Of a stretch of DNA of 26,907 bases, positions 19,101 to 26,704 are shown in pieces (the stretch's first letter is position 1; each line of letters begins with the position of its first letter). A program made the translations under genes and the position numbers. The stretch is taken from NCBI GenBank assembly GCA_030267965.1, contig BRYA01000267.1:1-26907 (forward strand). The letters are read 5' to 3'. Below the pieces are notes generated by a model. The model saw nothing but the letters and a program-made list of their open reading frames with translations. It searched no databases and was not told the origin of the DNA. The DNA is from Triparma columacea. Its lineage: Eukaryota; Sar; Bolidophyceae; Parmales; Triparmaceae.

Positions 19101-19542
19101 CTTCGGCGGGGTGGGTTTACTAGTCTTGAACGGCACAGGGGAATTGAGGAGGGAGTCGTCGGAGGCGTCGGAGAACTGGTCATCGTCGGCTGGTTAAGGG
19201 AGGGGGTTGAGGGGGGAAGGGTTGAAGGGAGTTAGTGGGGATACGAAGGTGGGTGGCGTGAAGATGATTGCGACACATTATTTCAATACGATTCCACTCT
19301 CACCGATTACTTTGTGACGTCTTAACGTAGCCGCGACTGCGAAGTCGTCAGAGTCAGAGTCAGAATCCGAGCACGAGGAATGTGAGGGAGAGGGCAATTG
19401 GAAGGTTTGAAAGGCTTGGGCTTGCGGTAGTGGGGTGGGGTCGGGGTGATGGGGGGAGGTGATAGGAGGTGCTGAGGGAGTTGGGAATTGGGTGCCAGTG
19501 GGGGGTACTGGGGGTGCTGTGTGGGGTACTGGGGGTGTTGTG

Positions 19543-19587
<45 letters not shown>

Positions 19588-19811
19588 CGTTGTTGTTGCT
19601 GCTGCTGTGGTTGCCCCTGCTGTTGCCCCTGCTGTTGATCCTGCTGTTGATCCTGCTGTTGATCCTGCTGTTGTCCCTGCTCATGATCCTGTTGTTGCTC
19701 CTTCTGTTGCTTTAGGGAGGGGGACAGAGAGTTTGAACCTCTGTTAGGGTTACGCGAGTCAAATTTACGACGTGCGAGTCGCTTCTCGCGGATTTTTGCG
19801 AGTTTCGTCAT
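16110..19811 (-). CDS. Poly-Q protein with NZF (RanBP2-type) zinc finger and two SUMO-interaction-like motifs (8 exons)
   Basis: Exons in transcript order: 19811-19304, 19189-18805, 18650-17754, 17660-17164, 16982-16923, 16787-16689, 16574-16470, 16330-16110; all GT-AG and in phase, 923 residues. The ATG at 19811 (MTKLAKIREKR) is the first in frame. The N-terminal region has a Gln-rich tract (~35-85). VVDLCDSSSESDS (~349) and IEVIDLFEDSDDD (~394) look like SIMs, flanking the NZF WSCQTC-TFNN...CAIC (365-388). The NZF keeps the Thr-Phe pair and the hydrophobic residue before the last Cys, the known ubiquitin-binding signature. A helical domain follows (~440-740, unrecognised), then a basic/Glu-Lys tail. 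Function inferred: a nuclear reader of ubiquitin and SUMO. The four 3' exons are short and low-complexity, so the 3' half is less certain, as is whether it is all one gene. Confidence 0.65.
16331..16922 (-). repeat. Three homologous introns in succession
   Basis: Introns 16331-16469, 16575-16688 and 16788-16922 share most of their sequence. On the plus strand they share gcgagggttaggttaggg, gaagcgagggttagggaa and ggggaggtg. The first and third also share gaaaatgaaattggcagtcc. All are phase 1, and each splits a Gly codon as G/GC. Confidence 0.9.
16983..17163 (-). repeat. NZF/SIM gene intron 4 with related GAAGCGAA / GGGTTAGGG motifs
   Basis: This 181-nt phase-1 intron has gcgaatgaagcgaagtg and gaagggttagggttg, diverged relatives of the motifs in the next three introns. 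It too splits a Gly codon as G/GC. Confidence 0.6.
19541..19700. repeat. Gln-codon repeat tract (TTG/CTG triplets on the plus strand)
   Basis: A pure (GTT)n run at about 19544-19587 is followed by imperfect CTGTTGATC / CTGTTGCCC 9-15-bp units to about 19690. On the coding (minus) strand this is CAA/CAG, giving the poly-Q and QQQDQQQ segments of the NZF/SIM protein. Such tracts vary in length and are prone to artefactual long ORFs on the other strand. Confidence 0.9.
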
Positions 19812-20894
19812 CAATTTATGCGGGTTATGCTTTTCAAGGGTTTGGGGGAGTGGAAGTGGATGGAGTTGGTACTATAAGATTGAAACGAGAAGCGAAGCGA
19901 CACGCAAGTTAGAATAATGTAGCAGTGTGTGAAGTCCGGGCCATGTATATGTCAATATTTGTTAGGGTTGGGGAGACATAACCTCAAAATTTTGAAACTT
20001 GGCACCTCCCGTCGACCCTGGATGAACCAGGGTGATCTTTTGGAACATTGAAGGGCGTAGGGGGATAAATATGTATATCTTGGTCGGAAAAAATCGGGAC
20101 AAACTCACCTTTGGTGTCGTTGGACAGTTGTCGGGACCAACTAAACAGACTAAATTCTAAACAGCAAAAACAAAGTTTGTTCGGGGAAAAGGGATTCATC
20201 CCAGTCTGGAGCCCACATCCCTTGCCCATCTGGATTCCATATTCCTTGCCGTATGACATGAGTGTTTTTTTCACATTATATTACCCCCCAATACAACAAT
20301 TCGTCTTAGGTATCTGCATCCAGAACAAACTCGCACCATGGAATAGAAAGAGGTCCAATTAAAGGCATGTTTGACTGGAATAACAAACTTTCTGGTCTTC
20401 GGTTTGCCCCGCCTTGACAGGCGTAGCTCGAATTTCATACTCAACGACTACCACTTTCTTTAATTTACCTTAAGTCATGACAATATCCCAATAAGGTACC
20501 AATATTGAGCATGATGTCTGAAGTTGATGTGAAAATGCGAAGAGAAATAGGACGTCAATTTTCAATGGCTTCCGTGGGGGCTGATGTAAAGAGTGCGTGT
20601 GGAGTGGGATCAGGTAATTTTTATACATTAGAGATGGCATCACAACACACCATGTTTATGATTAACTCCCTTACACCCTTTTCACTCGAAACAAGCCTCC
20701 TCGTATATGTGCACCCTACTCGTGACTAATCAGGAGATTCTTTTAACCGCGTTCGAACCATTTTGAAGTAAATAACCATCATGGGAAAACTGCTCTAGTC
20801 CACTTCCTACCATCGTCAGGTCGTCAGGCCCACTACCAAATCTTCGCCCTACCTACTTTATACCCATTCCTCATCCTCCCAAGGAAGCAATCCA
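19812..20894. other. Gene-poor interval
   Basis: I see no supported gene. The first ~100 bp contain a gagaagcgaagcgacacg stretch (19887-19904) like the intronic motif, possibly in a 5' UTR intron of the NZF/SIM gene (an acceptor-like TCTTATAG is near 19874). A minus-strand donor-like site (CAAAG/GTGAGT near 20107) ends an open frame from 20274; it could be a 5' non-coding exon, but this is weak. A small hairpin CCCTGG-ATGAA-CCAGGG lies at 20017-20033. Confidence 0.5.
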
Positions 20895-21292
20895 CTAATC
20901 CGTCATATTCGAGCATATCCCCATCCCCATTTCGTTGTCACCATAATGAACATGCCACATGGCAAAGAAATTGAAACCTGAACCGACGGCCCCTTTAAGT
21001 GCTGTTGAAATGGCAAGCACGTGACATCCCGGTGACTGTCCTCCCACCGATACTCCCCGTGCTAACCTCGTTACGACCAGCATCGCCTGCGCCGCCTTCG
21101 GGAAGAGGACACAGGTGAAGGAGAAGTGCATTGTGTTGGAAGCCACATTGAAGGGGTTGGAAGCCGCATTGAAGGGGTTGGAAGCCGCACTGAAAGCTGC
21201 ACTGAAAGCCCGCATCATAATCGTCAACGCCGTTGCAGCCCCATGGCGAGGTAAGAGTGTCATTATTACAACCATCAATTGTCCGTACATAG
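20895..21292 (-). other. Open frame of unknown meaning (possible gene fragment)
   Basis: A minus-strand frame of about 130 residues from ATG 21292 (MYGQLMVVIMTLL) to a stop at 20895. It includes Ala/Ser/Asn-rich repeats from a 21-bp tandem unit and then GVSVGGQSPGCHVLAISTALKG. The plus strand of the same stretch is also open at about 21014-21254 and ends in a donor-like GAG/GTAAGAG. I recognise neither product; which strand, if any, is coding cannot be told. Confidence 0.2.
21136..21210. repeat. 21-bp tandem repeat (TTGGAAGCCGCATTGAAGGGG-like)
   Basis: Three imperfect 21-bp units, then a shorter gctgcactgaaa duplication. The unit is a multiple of three, so both strands stay open. Confidence 0.85.
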
Positions 21293-21353
21293 AGAATGTT
21301 AGAAAGTCTCTAAAGCTTGTAACAAAGACATTAAAAGATGCGTGTTGTTGGAA

Positions 21354-21379
21354 GTGTGTGTGTGTGTGTGTGTGTGTGT
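21354..21379. repeat. (GT)13 microsatellite
   Basis: Perfect GT dinucleotide run, followed by a degenerate tgtatgtgtgcgtgtatg stretch. Confidence 0.95.
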
Positions 21380-21639
21380 TGGTTGTGTATGTGTGCGTGT
21401 ATGTTGTGTTGAAAGTGTTGTGGAATTTGAAAGAGGTCGAGAGAGAGACTATATGAGAAATACTATACACACACACTCATGCAATCTTGTACAATCTTAT
21501 ACAATCGGTATCATGCTTCTGATGACGAAAATATGATACTATAGGATGGGTTAACAAAAGAAGGGTGGGCAAAAGGAAAAAGGGATTATTTCAGAGATTC
21601 CAGACCAGAATTGTGGCAGGATCCTCTCCATCCCTACAA

Positions 21640-22694
21640 TTTAGGCTTTAGATACTCTTTACAACCGACCAAGCTCTTCACAATACAAACACAACGATAC
21701 TACATACACCATAGCCAAACATATTACAGCTTTAGCTACAATTTGGTCCCAACAAAACTACATCGTCCAAATCCTAACTTTCAATCTCCTCCTCTCCATC
21801 GAAGCATTTACGCCATACCTTGCTCAAGCGCTATTAGTACTACCACTTCTATCCTCCTCGAGATGTCCAGCTCAGCAGTGTACTCTGGCAAAGAGAGCTT
21901 CATGAACAACAATGAACTCACGGAGGTGACTTTTGCAGAGGGAGTGACGAAGATTGGCAATGGAGCCTTCTTGCGATGCTCCTCCCTCGCAGCCATCACA
22001 ATTTCGGACGGAGTGACCGATGATTGGCAGGGGCGCCTTCTACAGATGCTCCTCCCTCGCAGCCGTCACGATCCCAGACTCAGTGACGAAGATTGACGAT
22101 GGCGCCTTCAGGCATTGCTCCTCCCTCACGGCCATCACAATCCCGGACGGAGTGACGATGATTGGCAGGGGCGCCTTCTACAGATGCTCTGCCCTGACGA
22201 TATTCAGTTTATCTCCTGCCGTCTCCATCGGTGAAAACTGCTTCTCAAATTGCACTGCCCTAATCTCTGCCGCTGCCTCTCAAAACATGCCGACTGTTGA
22301 GGCCCTTCTCCATTCTAGGTGGCACGCCATACGTGAACGCGTCACCGTTCTGTTGTGCCTCAAGACACTCTTGGAGGACCCTAACCCTAACCCTAACGGA
22401 GGTGAAGCGCAAACACTTGGGGTAACTGCGGTACGCAAGAGGCTCCCGAAGGTTATGTGGAGAGTTATTCTGGAATTTCTGTAACTCTAAAGTCAGTATT
22501 GCATGAACGTTGCCCTTTTCCAAGTATAACGCTTTCTTTTTCCATCTACAAACAAACGTTTTCTTTTTTGGAGGCTCCAAAAACCCTCAGACCATTTATT
22601 TGTGGGGTTTGGGGAAAGATTTGGGCATGATTGGCAAGAAAGCTGTATTATAAGCTGTATGTAATATAGGCTTTAGATACTTTTTACGACCGTT
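21640..22694. repeat. Direct repeats (~28 bp) flanking the LRR pseudogene
   Basis: taggctttagatactctt (about 21641-21658, continuing to 21667) and taggctttagatacttttt (about 22668-22686, continuing to 22694) match over ~28 bp with a few differences. They bracket the LRR copy. The right repeat sits immediately downstream of the MINDY stop codon, i.e. in its 3' UTR. Confidence 0.7.
21863..22484 (+). pseudogene. BspA-like LRR paralogue with a 1-bp frameshift
   Basis: From ATG 21863 (MSSSAVYSGKESF) the protein parallels the N-terminal domain of the 13130-14608 gene (AVYSG, ELTEVTFA-x-GVT) but lacks its Asp-rich leader. It then has LRR units with the CSSLAAITI...DGVT consensus. After DGVT the frame breaks: GTGACCGATGATTGG (about 22010-22024) has one extra C relative to GTGACGATGATTGG at 22150-22163 in the next repeats. 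The downstream frame (22020-22484) carries three more repeats, SPAVSIGENCF and the C-terminal motif RVILEFL. Both halves are otherwise well preserved, so the break is recent or is a sequencing error. About four to five LRR units remain, against ~13 in the intact gene. Confidence 0.8.
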
Positions 22695-22696
22695 GA

Positions 22697-24686
22697 TCAA
22701 CTTAAAATACACGACGAGTCAGACTTCTTCTTCTCTCTCCTTGGCGGCTCCTGCTCCCTCCCTCTCTGGTTCTCCTCCGTCTGGTACTGCCTCGCAAGCT
22801 CTTCGTCCCGCCTGCTCCTCTCCTCCAAGTTTAGCTGGTACTGGAGCTGCTGAGCGATTTGCTCGTCGGACGCCGGGGGTTTGTTGGTGGAGGTGGGGGG
22901 GGAGAGGGCAACTCCAACGGCAACGTTGGGGGAAATTGAGGCGACAGTCTCAGAGTGACCTGGACCGTACGTGGGGACAGAAGGTATGGAGGAGGGTAAG
23001 GAGGGCTGGGGGGGGGGGGGGTAGATACGACGAGGCGAAGCGAGCGAGTCGTGGAGGGTTGCGTTAGTTGCAATGCGGTAGTTGCAATGCGGTAGTTGCA
23101 ATGCGGTAGTTGCAATGCGGTAGTTGCAATGCGGTAGTTGCAATGCGGTAGTTACGGCCTCTCCCCTTCTCACCTGTAGACTCGCCGCGATTGCAGCTTG
23201 GAGGGCATCGTCAGCGGAAGCGTGTGTGTTGTTGAGGTTACTGTTGGAGTAGGTGTAGTCATCGGCTATCGAGGGCGTCTTAAACTCCCCATCAACGTAG
23301 GCAGTGTCCCCGTCGATGTTGGATAGCGCCTCCCAAACAATCTCCCTGACAGTTGCGTAGCCTTGGTCCGTTACAAGGAGAAACAGTGTGTCCTCATGCT
23401 TGAAAAGGGTCGAAAAGTGATTGTTTCGGAAGAAGACGGCGAGGGTGTTCTCGGGAAGGTGTGTGTGCAGGGAGGTGAGGCCGTGGTAGGTTAGCTGGTG
23501 GGCGGAACCGTCAAGGAAGGACTGGGGGGGGTGGGGGGGGGGGAAGGGGGGGAGGGGGGGGGGGGATGAGCCGAGATAGCGGCCTTCTGTTTAAGCCCGA
23601 GGCGAGCGTAGCAACCCATAAGAAGGTGTGGCTAACCCTTCCTCCCCTCCTGCGCCTTTCCTCTCCTCCACTCGTGCTTTTCCTCTCCTCCAAACGTGCT
23701 TTTCCTCTCCTCCATTCGTGCTTCTCCTCTCTCTTCCCCACTAGAAAGAACTCGCCCTACTTCTTACCTTGGCCGTCTCCGCCTCAACCGTGGTCTCGCC
23801 ATTCGACTGAGAAGATATAATCATTTCAACCAGCTGATTGTACGAGTACTTTTTCAACAGCGGGAAGGTAGGGTCAGAGGGGTCCACACACCAACCGTGA
23901 ACAAGCTCTACCCCAAACACATCAAACGGCACGAGCTTGTCAGTGTACTCGTAACCTGTGACTCCGTTGCAGAACTTTGGGTTCACGTCGAGACCCTTGT
24001 TAAGGGAGGGGAGAACGTTCACGAGGGCCTGCAGCGAGCGAAGCGAGGCGAGGCAGTGGCGAGCGAAGCGAGGTAGTGGCGAGAGAAGCGAGGCAGTGTC
24101 GAGCGAAGTGAGCCAAAGGTTGAGGAAGAGTGAATCACGGATAACCCTAACAAGGTTGCAGCAGCAAAGTTTCGTGCAGCAGCAAAGTTTCGTCGGCCGA
24201 GTCAACCCCAAACGCACCTCTATGTCAGCCGACCTCCCACGCTCCCCACCATCATCAAGAGCCTTGTTACTCAGGATCTCCACAAGGTCACTGAATGTCG
24301 CCTTCCCCATTGCGATTGCCCTCTTGGGAAGGCTAATGGCGTTTCTAAGGATTAGTGCGTTCGCAAGGGCCAGCAGTGGGCAAGGTCCATTAGCATTCTG
24401 CATCAATATACTCCGATCATCACCAAAGAAGGCAATGCACTTCACCTCATACTGAATGTGGACATTAGGAGGTGTGAGAGGACACATGGATGCAATGAGA
24501 TGGAAAAAGAGGACACATGGACGCAATGAGATGGGAAGAGAGGACGCATGGATGCAACGTTAGTTACAAGAAGTTCACAAATAGTGGATTAATCAGCCCA
24601 AATTCTGAAGGCTTACATCGAGCGATCCTCAACAAACTCACCTCATCCGTGTTTGGGGACGTAGAAGTCAATGGCGTCGTTGTCAT
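22697..24686 (-). CDS. MINDY-family (FAM63-type) deubiquitinase with CaaX box (5 exons)
   Basis: Exons in transcript order: 24686-24642, 24451-24218, 24028-23768, 23521-23174, 23005-22697; all GT-AG, all phase 0, 398 residues. The catalytic core is unmistakable: QNANGPCPLLA with Gln33 and Cys39, GLDVNPKF, FGVELVHGWCVDP (~131-143), LTYHGLTSLH, AVFFRNNHFSTLF with His215, LLVTDQGY and VWEALSNIDGD. The Cys-His distance (176) is close to that in human MINDY-1. DDALQAAIAASLQ at ~284-296 fits a UIM, and ASDEQIAQQLQYQL resembles the MIU region. MINDY enzymes trim K48-linked polyubiquitin. The protein ends CILS, a farnesyl-type CaaX box, so it is probably membrane-attached, as suggested for mammalian MINDY-1/2. 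All four introns carry repeats. Confidence 0.93.
23065..23148. repeat. 14-bp minisatellite (TAGTTGCAATGCGG x6) in MINDY intron 4
   Basis: Six perfect head-to-tail copies followed by a partial copy (tagttacgg). They lie in intron 23006-23173, which also has gacgaggcgaagcgagcgag (about 23028-23047) and a poly-G run at the acceptor. Confidence 0.95.
23522..23767 (-). repeat. MINDY intron 3 with the dispersed intronic repeat and a long poly-C acceptor tract
   Basis: A 246-nt intron. Bases 23597-23684 repeat the block of the UNR-like gene at 8376-8474. Three copies of a ~20-bp unit (tcctctcctcca followed by cgtgctttt) follow at 23660-23730. The acceptor tract is almost pure C (poly-G at 23524-23567 on the plus strand). 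Confidence 0.85.
24029..24217 (-). repeat. MINDY intron 2, length 3n and free of in-frame stops
   Basis: A 189-nt intron with four tandem gtggcgagcgaagcgag-type units (about 24031-24112) and a doubled gcagcaaagtttcgt (24160-24194). Retention would add 63 in-frame residues between residues 93 and 94; alignment to the MINDY family favours removal. Confidence 0.85.
24452..24641 (-). repeat. MINDY intron 1 with three tandem ~33-bp units
   Basis: gaggacacatggatgcaatg recurs three times with small changes (about 24477-24560). No other feature in the intron. Confidence 0.8.
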
Positions 24687-24849
24687 GATTGTTAGATAAA
24701 GTCAGGGACGAACTTGGCGCACTTAGAAGTGAGACGGGCCTAAACAAATTGTAGGAAGTCTCTCTTCAAAAAGGTCTGGGTAGCCCTACCAAAATCAAAG
24801 GTCTGGGTAAAATTCTAGCAAAAAATGAGTTGTTGGCACACATACTATT

Positions 24850-24867
24850 GGTATATTTAAATATACC
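24850..24867. promoter_or_regulatory. 18-bp perfect palindrome upstream of MINDY, nested in a larger inverted repeat
   Basis: GGTATATTTAAATATACC reads the same on both strands. It is enclosed by ACTATTGG (24844-24851) and CCAATAGT (24873-24880). It lies about 165 bp upstream of the MINDY start, with TATA-like and CCAAT-like elements, so a promoter element or dyad binding site is plausible. Confidence 0.45.
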
Positions 24868-25197
24868 CCGGTCCAATAGTGGTGAGTGAATTTTTCACGT
24901 TTCTTCTCCCATACCGTGATCACATTCTTACGTTCCTCCCTTCCTTCTCCTCATAGTAGGTGGCCATCACAGGAGGTTCTGATTTCATGGACATTTCTCC
25001 TAACCTGGGTTCGTAAGTACAACATGTCACGAATGCAAATGTAAACCATCATATTAACCCTCGCAATTTCCTAACAGGACTCCCAGTTGGACCTTTATTT
25101 TTTTTGTTCGATACGATCATTTATTGTTGTCCCGCCTTACCTTTATTTCGATAAGATTTTTTTTTGCCCACACAGACTGCCAAACCTCAGTAAAGAT

Positions 25198-25350
25198 CAG
25201 ATAAAACAATTGAACGATTGAATGAATTAAAGTAAAGTCACCTAGTATTATGATCCGATTGTTTCACTCCTGTCTGACTATACTTGGAAAAGGGTAACGT
25301 AACAACAAAGAGTTACAGAAATTCCAGAAGTACCCCCCACAAAACTTGAG
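25198..25350 (-). pseudogene. Remnant 3' end of a BspA-like LRR gene
   Basis: The minus strand at about 25313-25345 reads VLWGVLLEFL followed by TAA, matching the C-terminus of the intact LRR gene (VLWRVILEYL-stop) and of the second copy (VMWRVILEFL-stop). Just downstream, acaacaaagagtt matches 13119-13131. A 24-bp identity (25198-25221 with 13090-13113) lies further on, pushed away by ~78 bp of inserted sequence. Nothing upstream resembles LRR repeats, so only the tail and 3' UTR remain. Confidence 0.75.
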
Positions 25351-26054
25351 GGTTTCTGGAGGAAAAATGGCCCTCCTTCTCCTCGGGGGGAGGTTGGAGA
25401 AGGGGGCCTGGGTGAAATGAATATTCGCGTCTCAGCATTGCATTTCGTAATCGGTATGAACGTGAAGTGTATTGGTCTACTCACGTCGTCTGGAGTGACG
25501 GCAATGTACGAGGAGGAGAGAAATTCGAGTTTCTAAGCTACCCAGATATGACAAAAGAATCACCTACTGGTCTACCTAATGCTCCACCATCCGCGAAAAA
25601 TACGTTACCGTGCACGCACAATAATACTGATAAGTTCCTTAAAGTTGCATTAATATTGACGGAGAGGTAGCAAGAAGCTCGATTGAGGTTGGCCTAGTCC
25701 TCGATATGCTTGGAAGGCCCTGTTAGTGCTACTTCGGAAGGCGTGGGAGGGGCAGGGAGGAATGGAGGTGATGGAGTACGGGATAGAAGGCCCGGGACGG
25801 GGGAAGAACGAGATGACGGGGTGAAGGGAGGGTTGGAAGAGGACAAAGGCAGGAGGACAAGCAGGTGGTGAAGGGAGGAGCCAGGGGCAGGCGAAATGAG
25901 GCAGAGCATTTCGGAACAGGGCCTAGGAGGGATGGAGGAGGATAGAGGGACGCCGACACAAAAGGTGAGAGAGAGTGAGAGAGAAGGAGGGGAATCATTC
26001 AATAATGAAGGCTCACCGCCTCGCATCCCCTCCCCCCTCCCCCCCCGCTTCAGT

Positions 26055-26704
26055 CACCTCTTCTCGAGGCTTCCCCCCCTTCATGTGCACTCCCCAGTCC
26101 TTCCCCCCCACCCCCGGAGCCCGTTCTTTCGTAATGGCCCGTTCTGAGGACTTGCTCTTCGTCGCCCGCGACCAGCTCGTTAAGGTTTACGTCACGGACT
26201 TGGAGAGTGAGACCATGTACTGCGTGAGACTGAGAGCTGTGGGGCTCAAAAATGGCATGAGCTAGCACAGCGACGTGGTTACGGTGGTCACTGAAAAGGA
26301 GCCAGAGAACGAGTGGGAGGTGATGATTGGTCGAGTGGGAGGTGATTGGTACCCGCAGGCTGAAGGAGGTGCACAGGGGCAGAGGAGACGCCAGCGATGT
26401 TCTAAGTAGACCCCACATTCACCCCGACGTTGAGACTCTCGGATGGAACAAGGGAACGAACGCAGATAGAACCTTCAACACCCCCAACGAGAAGATTGGA
26501 GTGGCCTCTAGTCCCAGGATGGGGGCAACGCTGGTTGAATTTGGGGGAAGCTTCAAGAGCCAGGGCGGAGGTGCAATGCACGACCTATTCCTGTTCGGCG
26601 GAATGACCGAAGGAGAGAAGTGCGACGACGCAGGCAGCACAGACACCCTGAGCCTGGGAGAGGAGGACAGCGGGGGGGCGTGGGGACATCGTTGCAGGGG
26701 TTGA
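26055..26704 (+). pseudogene. Broken fibronectin type III + Kelch gene fragment
   Basis: One plus-strand frame has an FN3-like domain: VKVYVTDLESETMYCVRLRAVG...GMS, a TAG at 26263-26265, then HSDVVTVVTEKEP. The Kelch part, SSPRMGATLVEFGG...LFLFGGMTEGEKC (~26511-26620), lies in another frame. Between them, gagtgggaggtgat...ggt is present twice in tandem (26311-26331 and 26333-26350). The 22-bp offset shifts the frame; without it FN3 and Kelch would be in one frame. With one nonsense codon and one frameshifting duplication it is probably a pseudogene, though unmapped introns could explain the TAG. FN3-Kelch architectures occur in HCF-1-like and other adaptor proteins. Confidence 0.55.

Larger units (their letters stand above)
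24687..26054. other. Gene-poor interval between MINDY and the FN3/Kelch remnant
   Basis: No complete gene. A doubled ggtctgggta motif lies at 24773-24817. A plus-strand exon-like stretch is at about 24956-25013 (donor GTAAGT at 25014; acceptor CTAACAG near 25077), but nothing joins it to a known protein. The LRR remnant is at 25198-25350. An open plus-strand frame (25467-25670) is unrecognised. Bases 25735-25970 are purine-rich low-complexity sequence ending in a donor-like AAG/GTGAGAG near 25963. Confidence 0.45.

Noticed and set aside
19469..19747. Poly-Val and poly-Leu plus-strand frames resembling a membrane protein
   Set aside because: They are antisense readings of the CAA/CAG poly-Gln tract.
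20017..20033. Hairpin CCCTGG-ATGAA-CCAGGG as an RNA element or terminator
   Set aside because: Six-bp stem only, no U-tract and no nearby gene end; expected by chance.
20505..20729. 74-residue plus-strand frame (MSMMSEVDVKMRRE)
   Set aside because: Short, unrecognised, no splice or promoter support.
20740..20770. Possible tRNA T-arm (GTTCGAACC)
   Set aside because: No matching acceptor, D or anticodon arms could be placed around it.
23065..23148. Regularly spaced repeats as a possible CRISPR array
   Set aside because: Units are 14 bp, contiguous without spacers and within a eukaryotic intron; a minisatellite.
24956..25180. Spliced plus-strand exon pair (VAITGGSDFMDISPN...)
   Set aside because: Good donor and acceptor, but the product runs into T/A-rich non-coding-like sequence and joins no known protein; mentioned only in the interval description.
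25694..26026. Ser/Pro/Leu-rich minus-strand frames
   Set aside because: They derive from purine-rich low-complexity DNA and have no domain-like segment.
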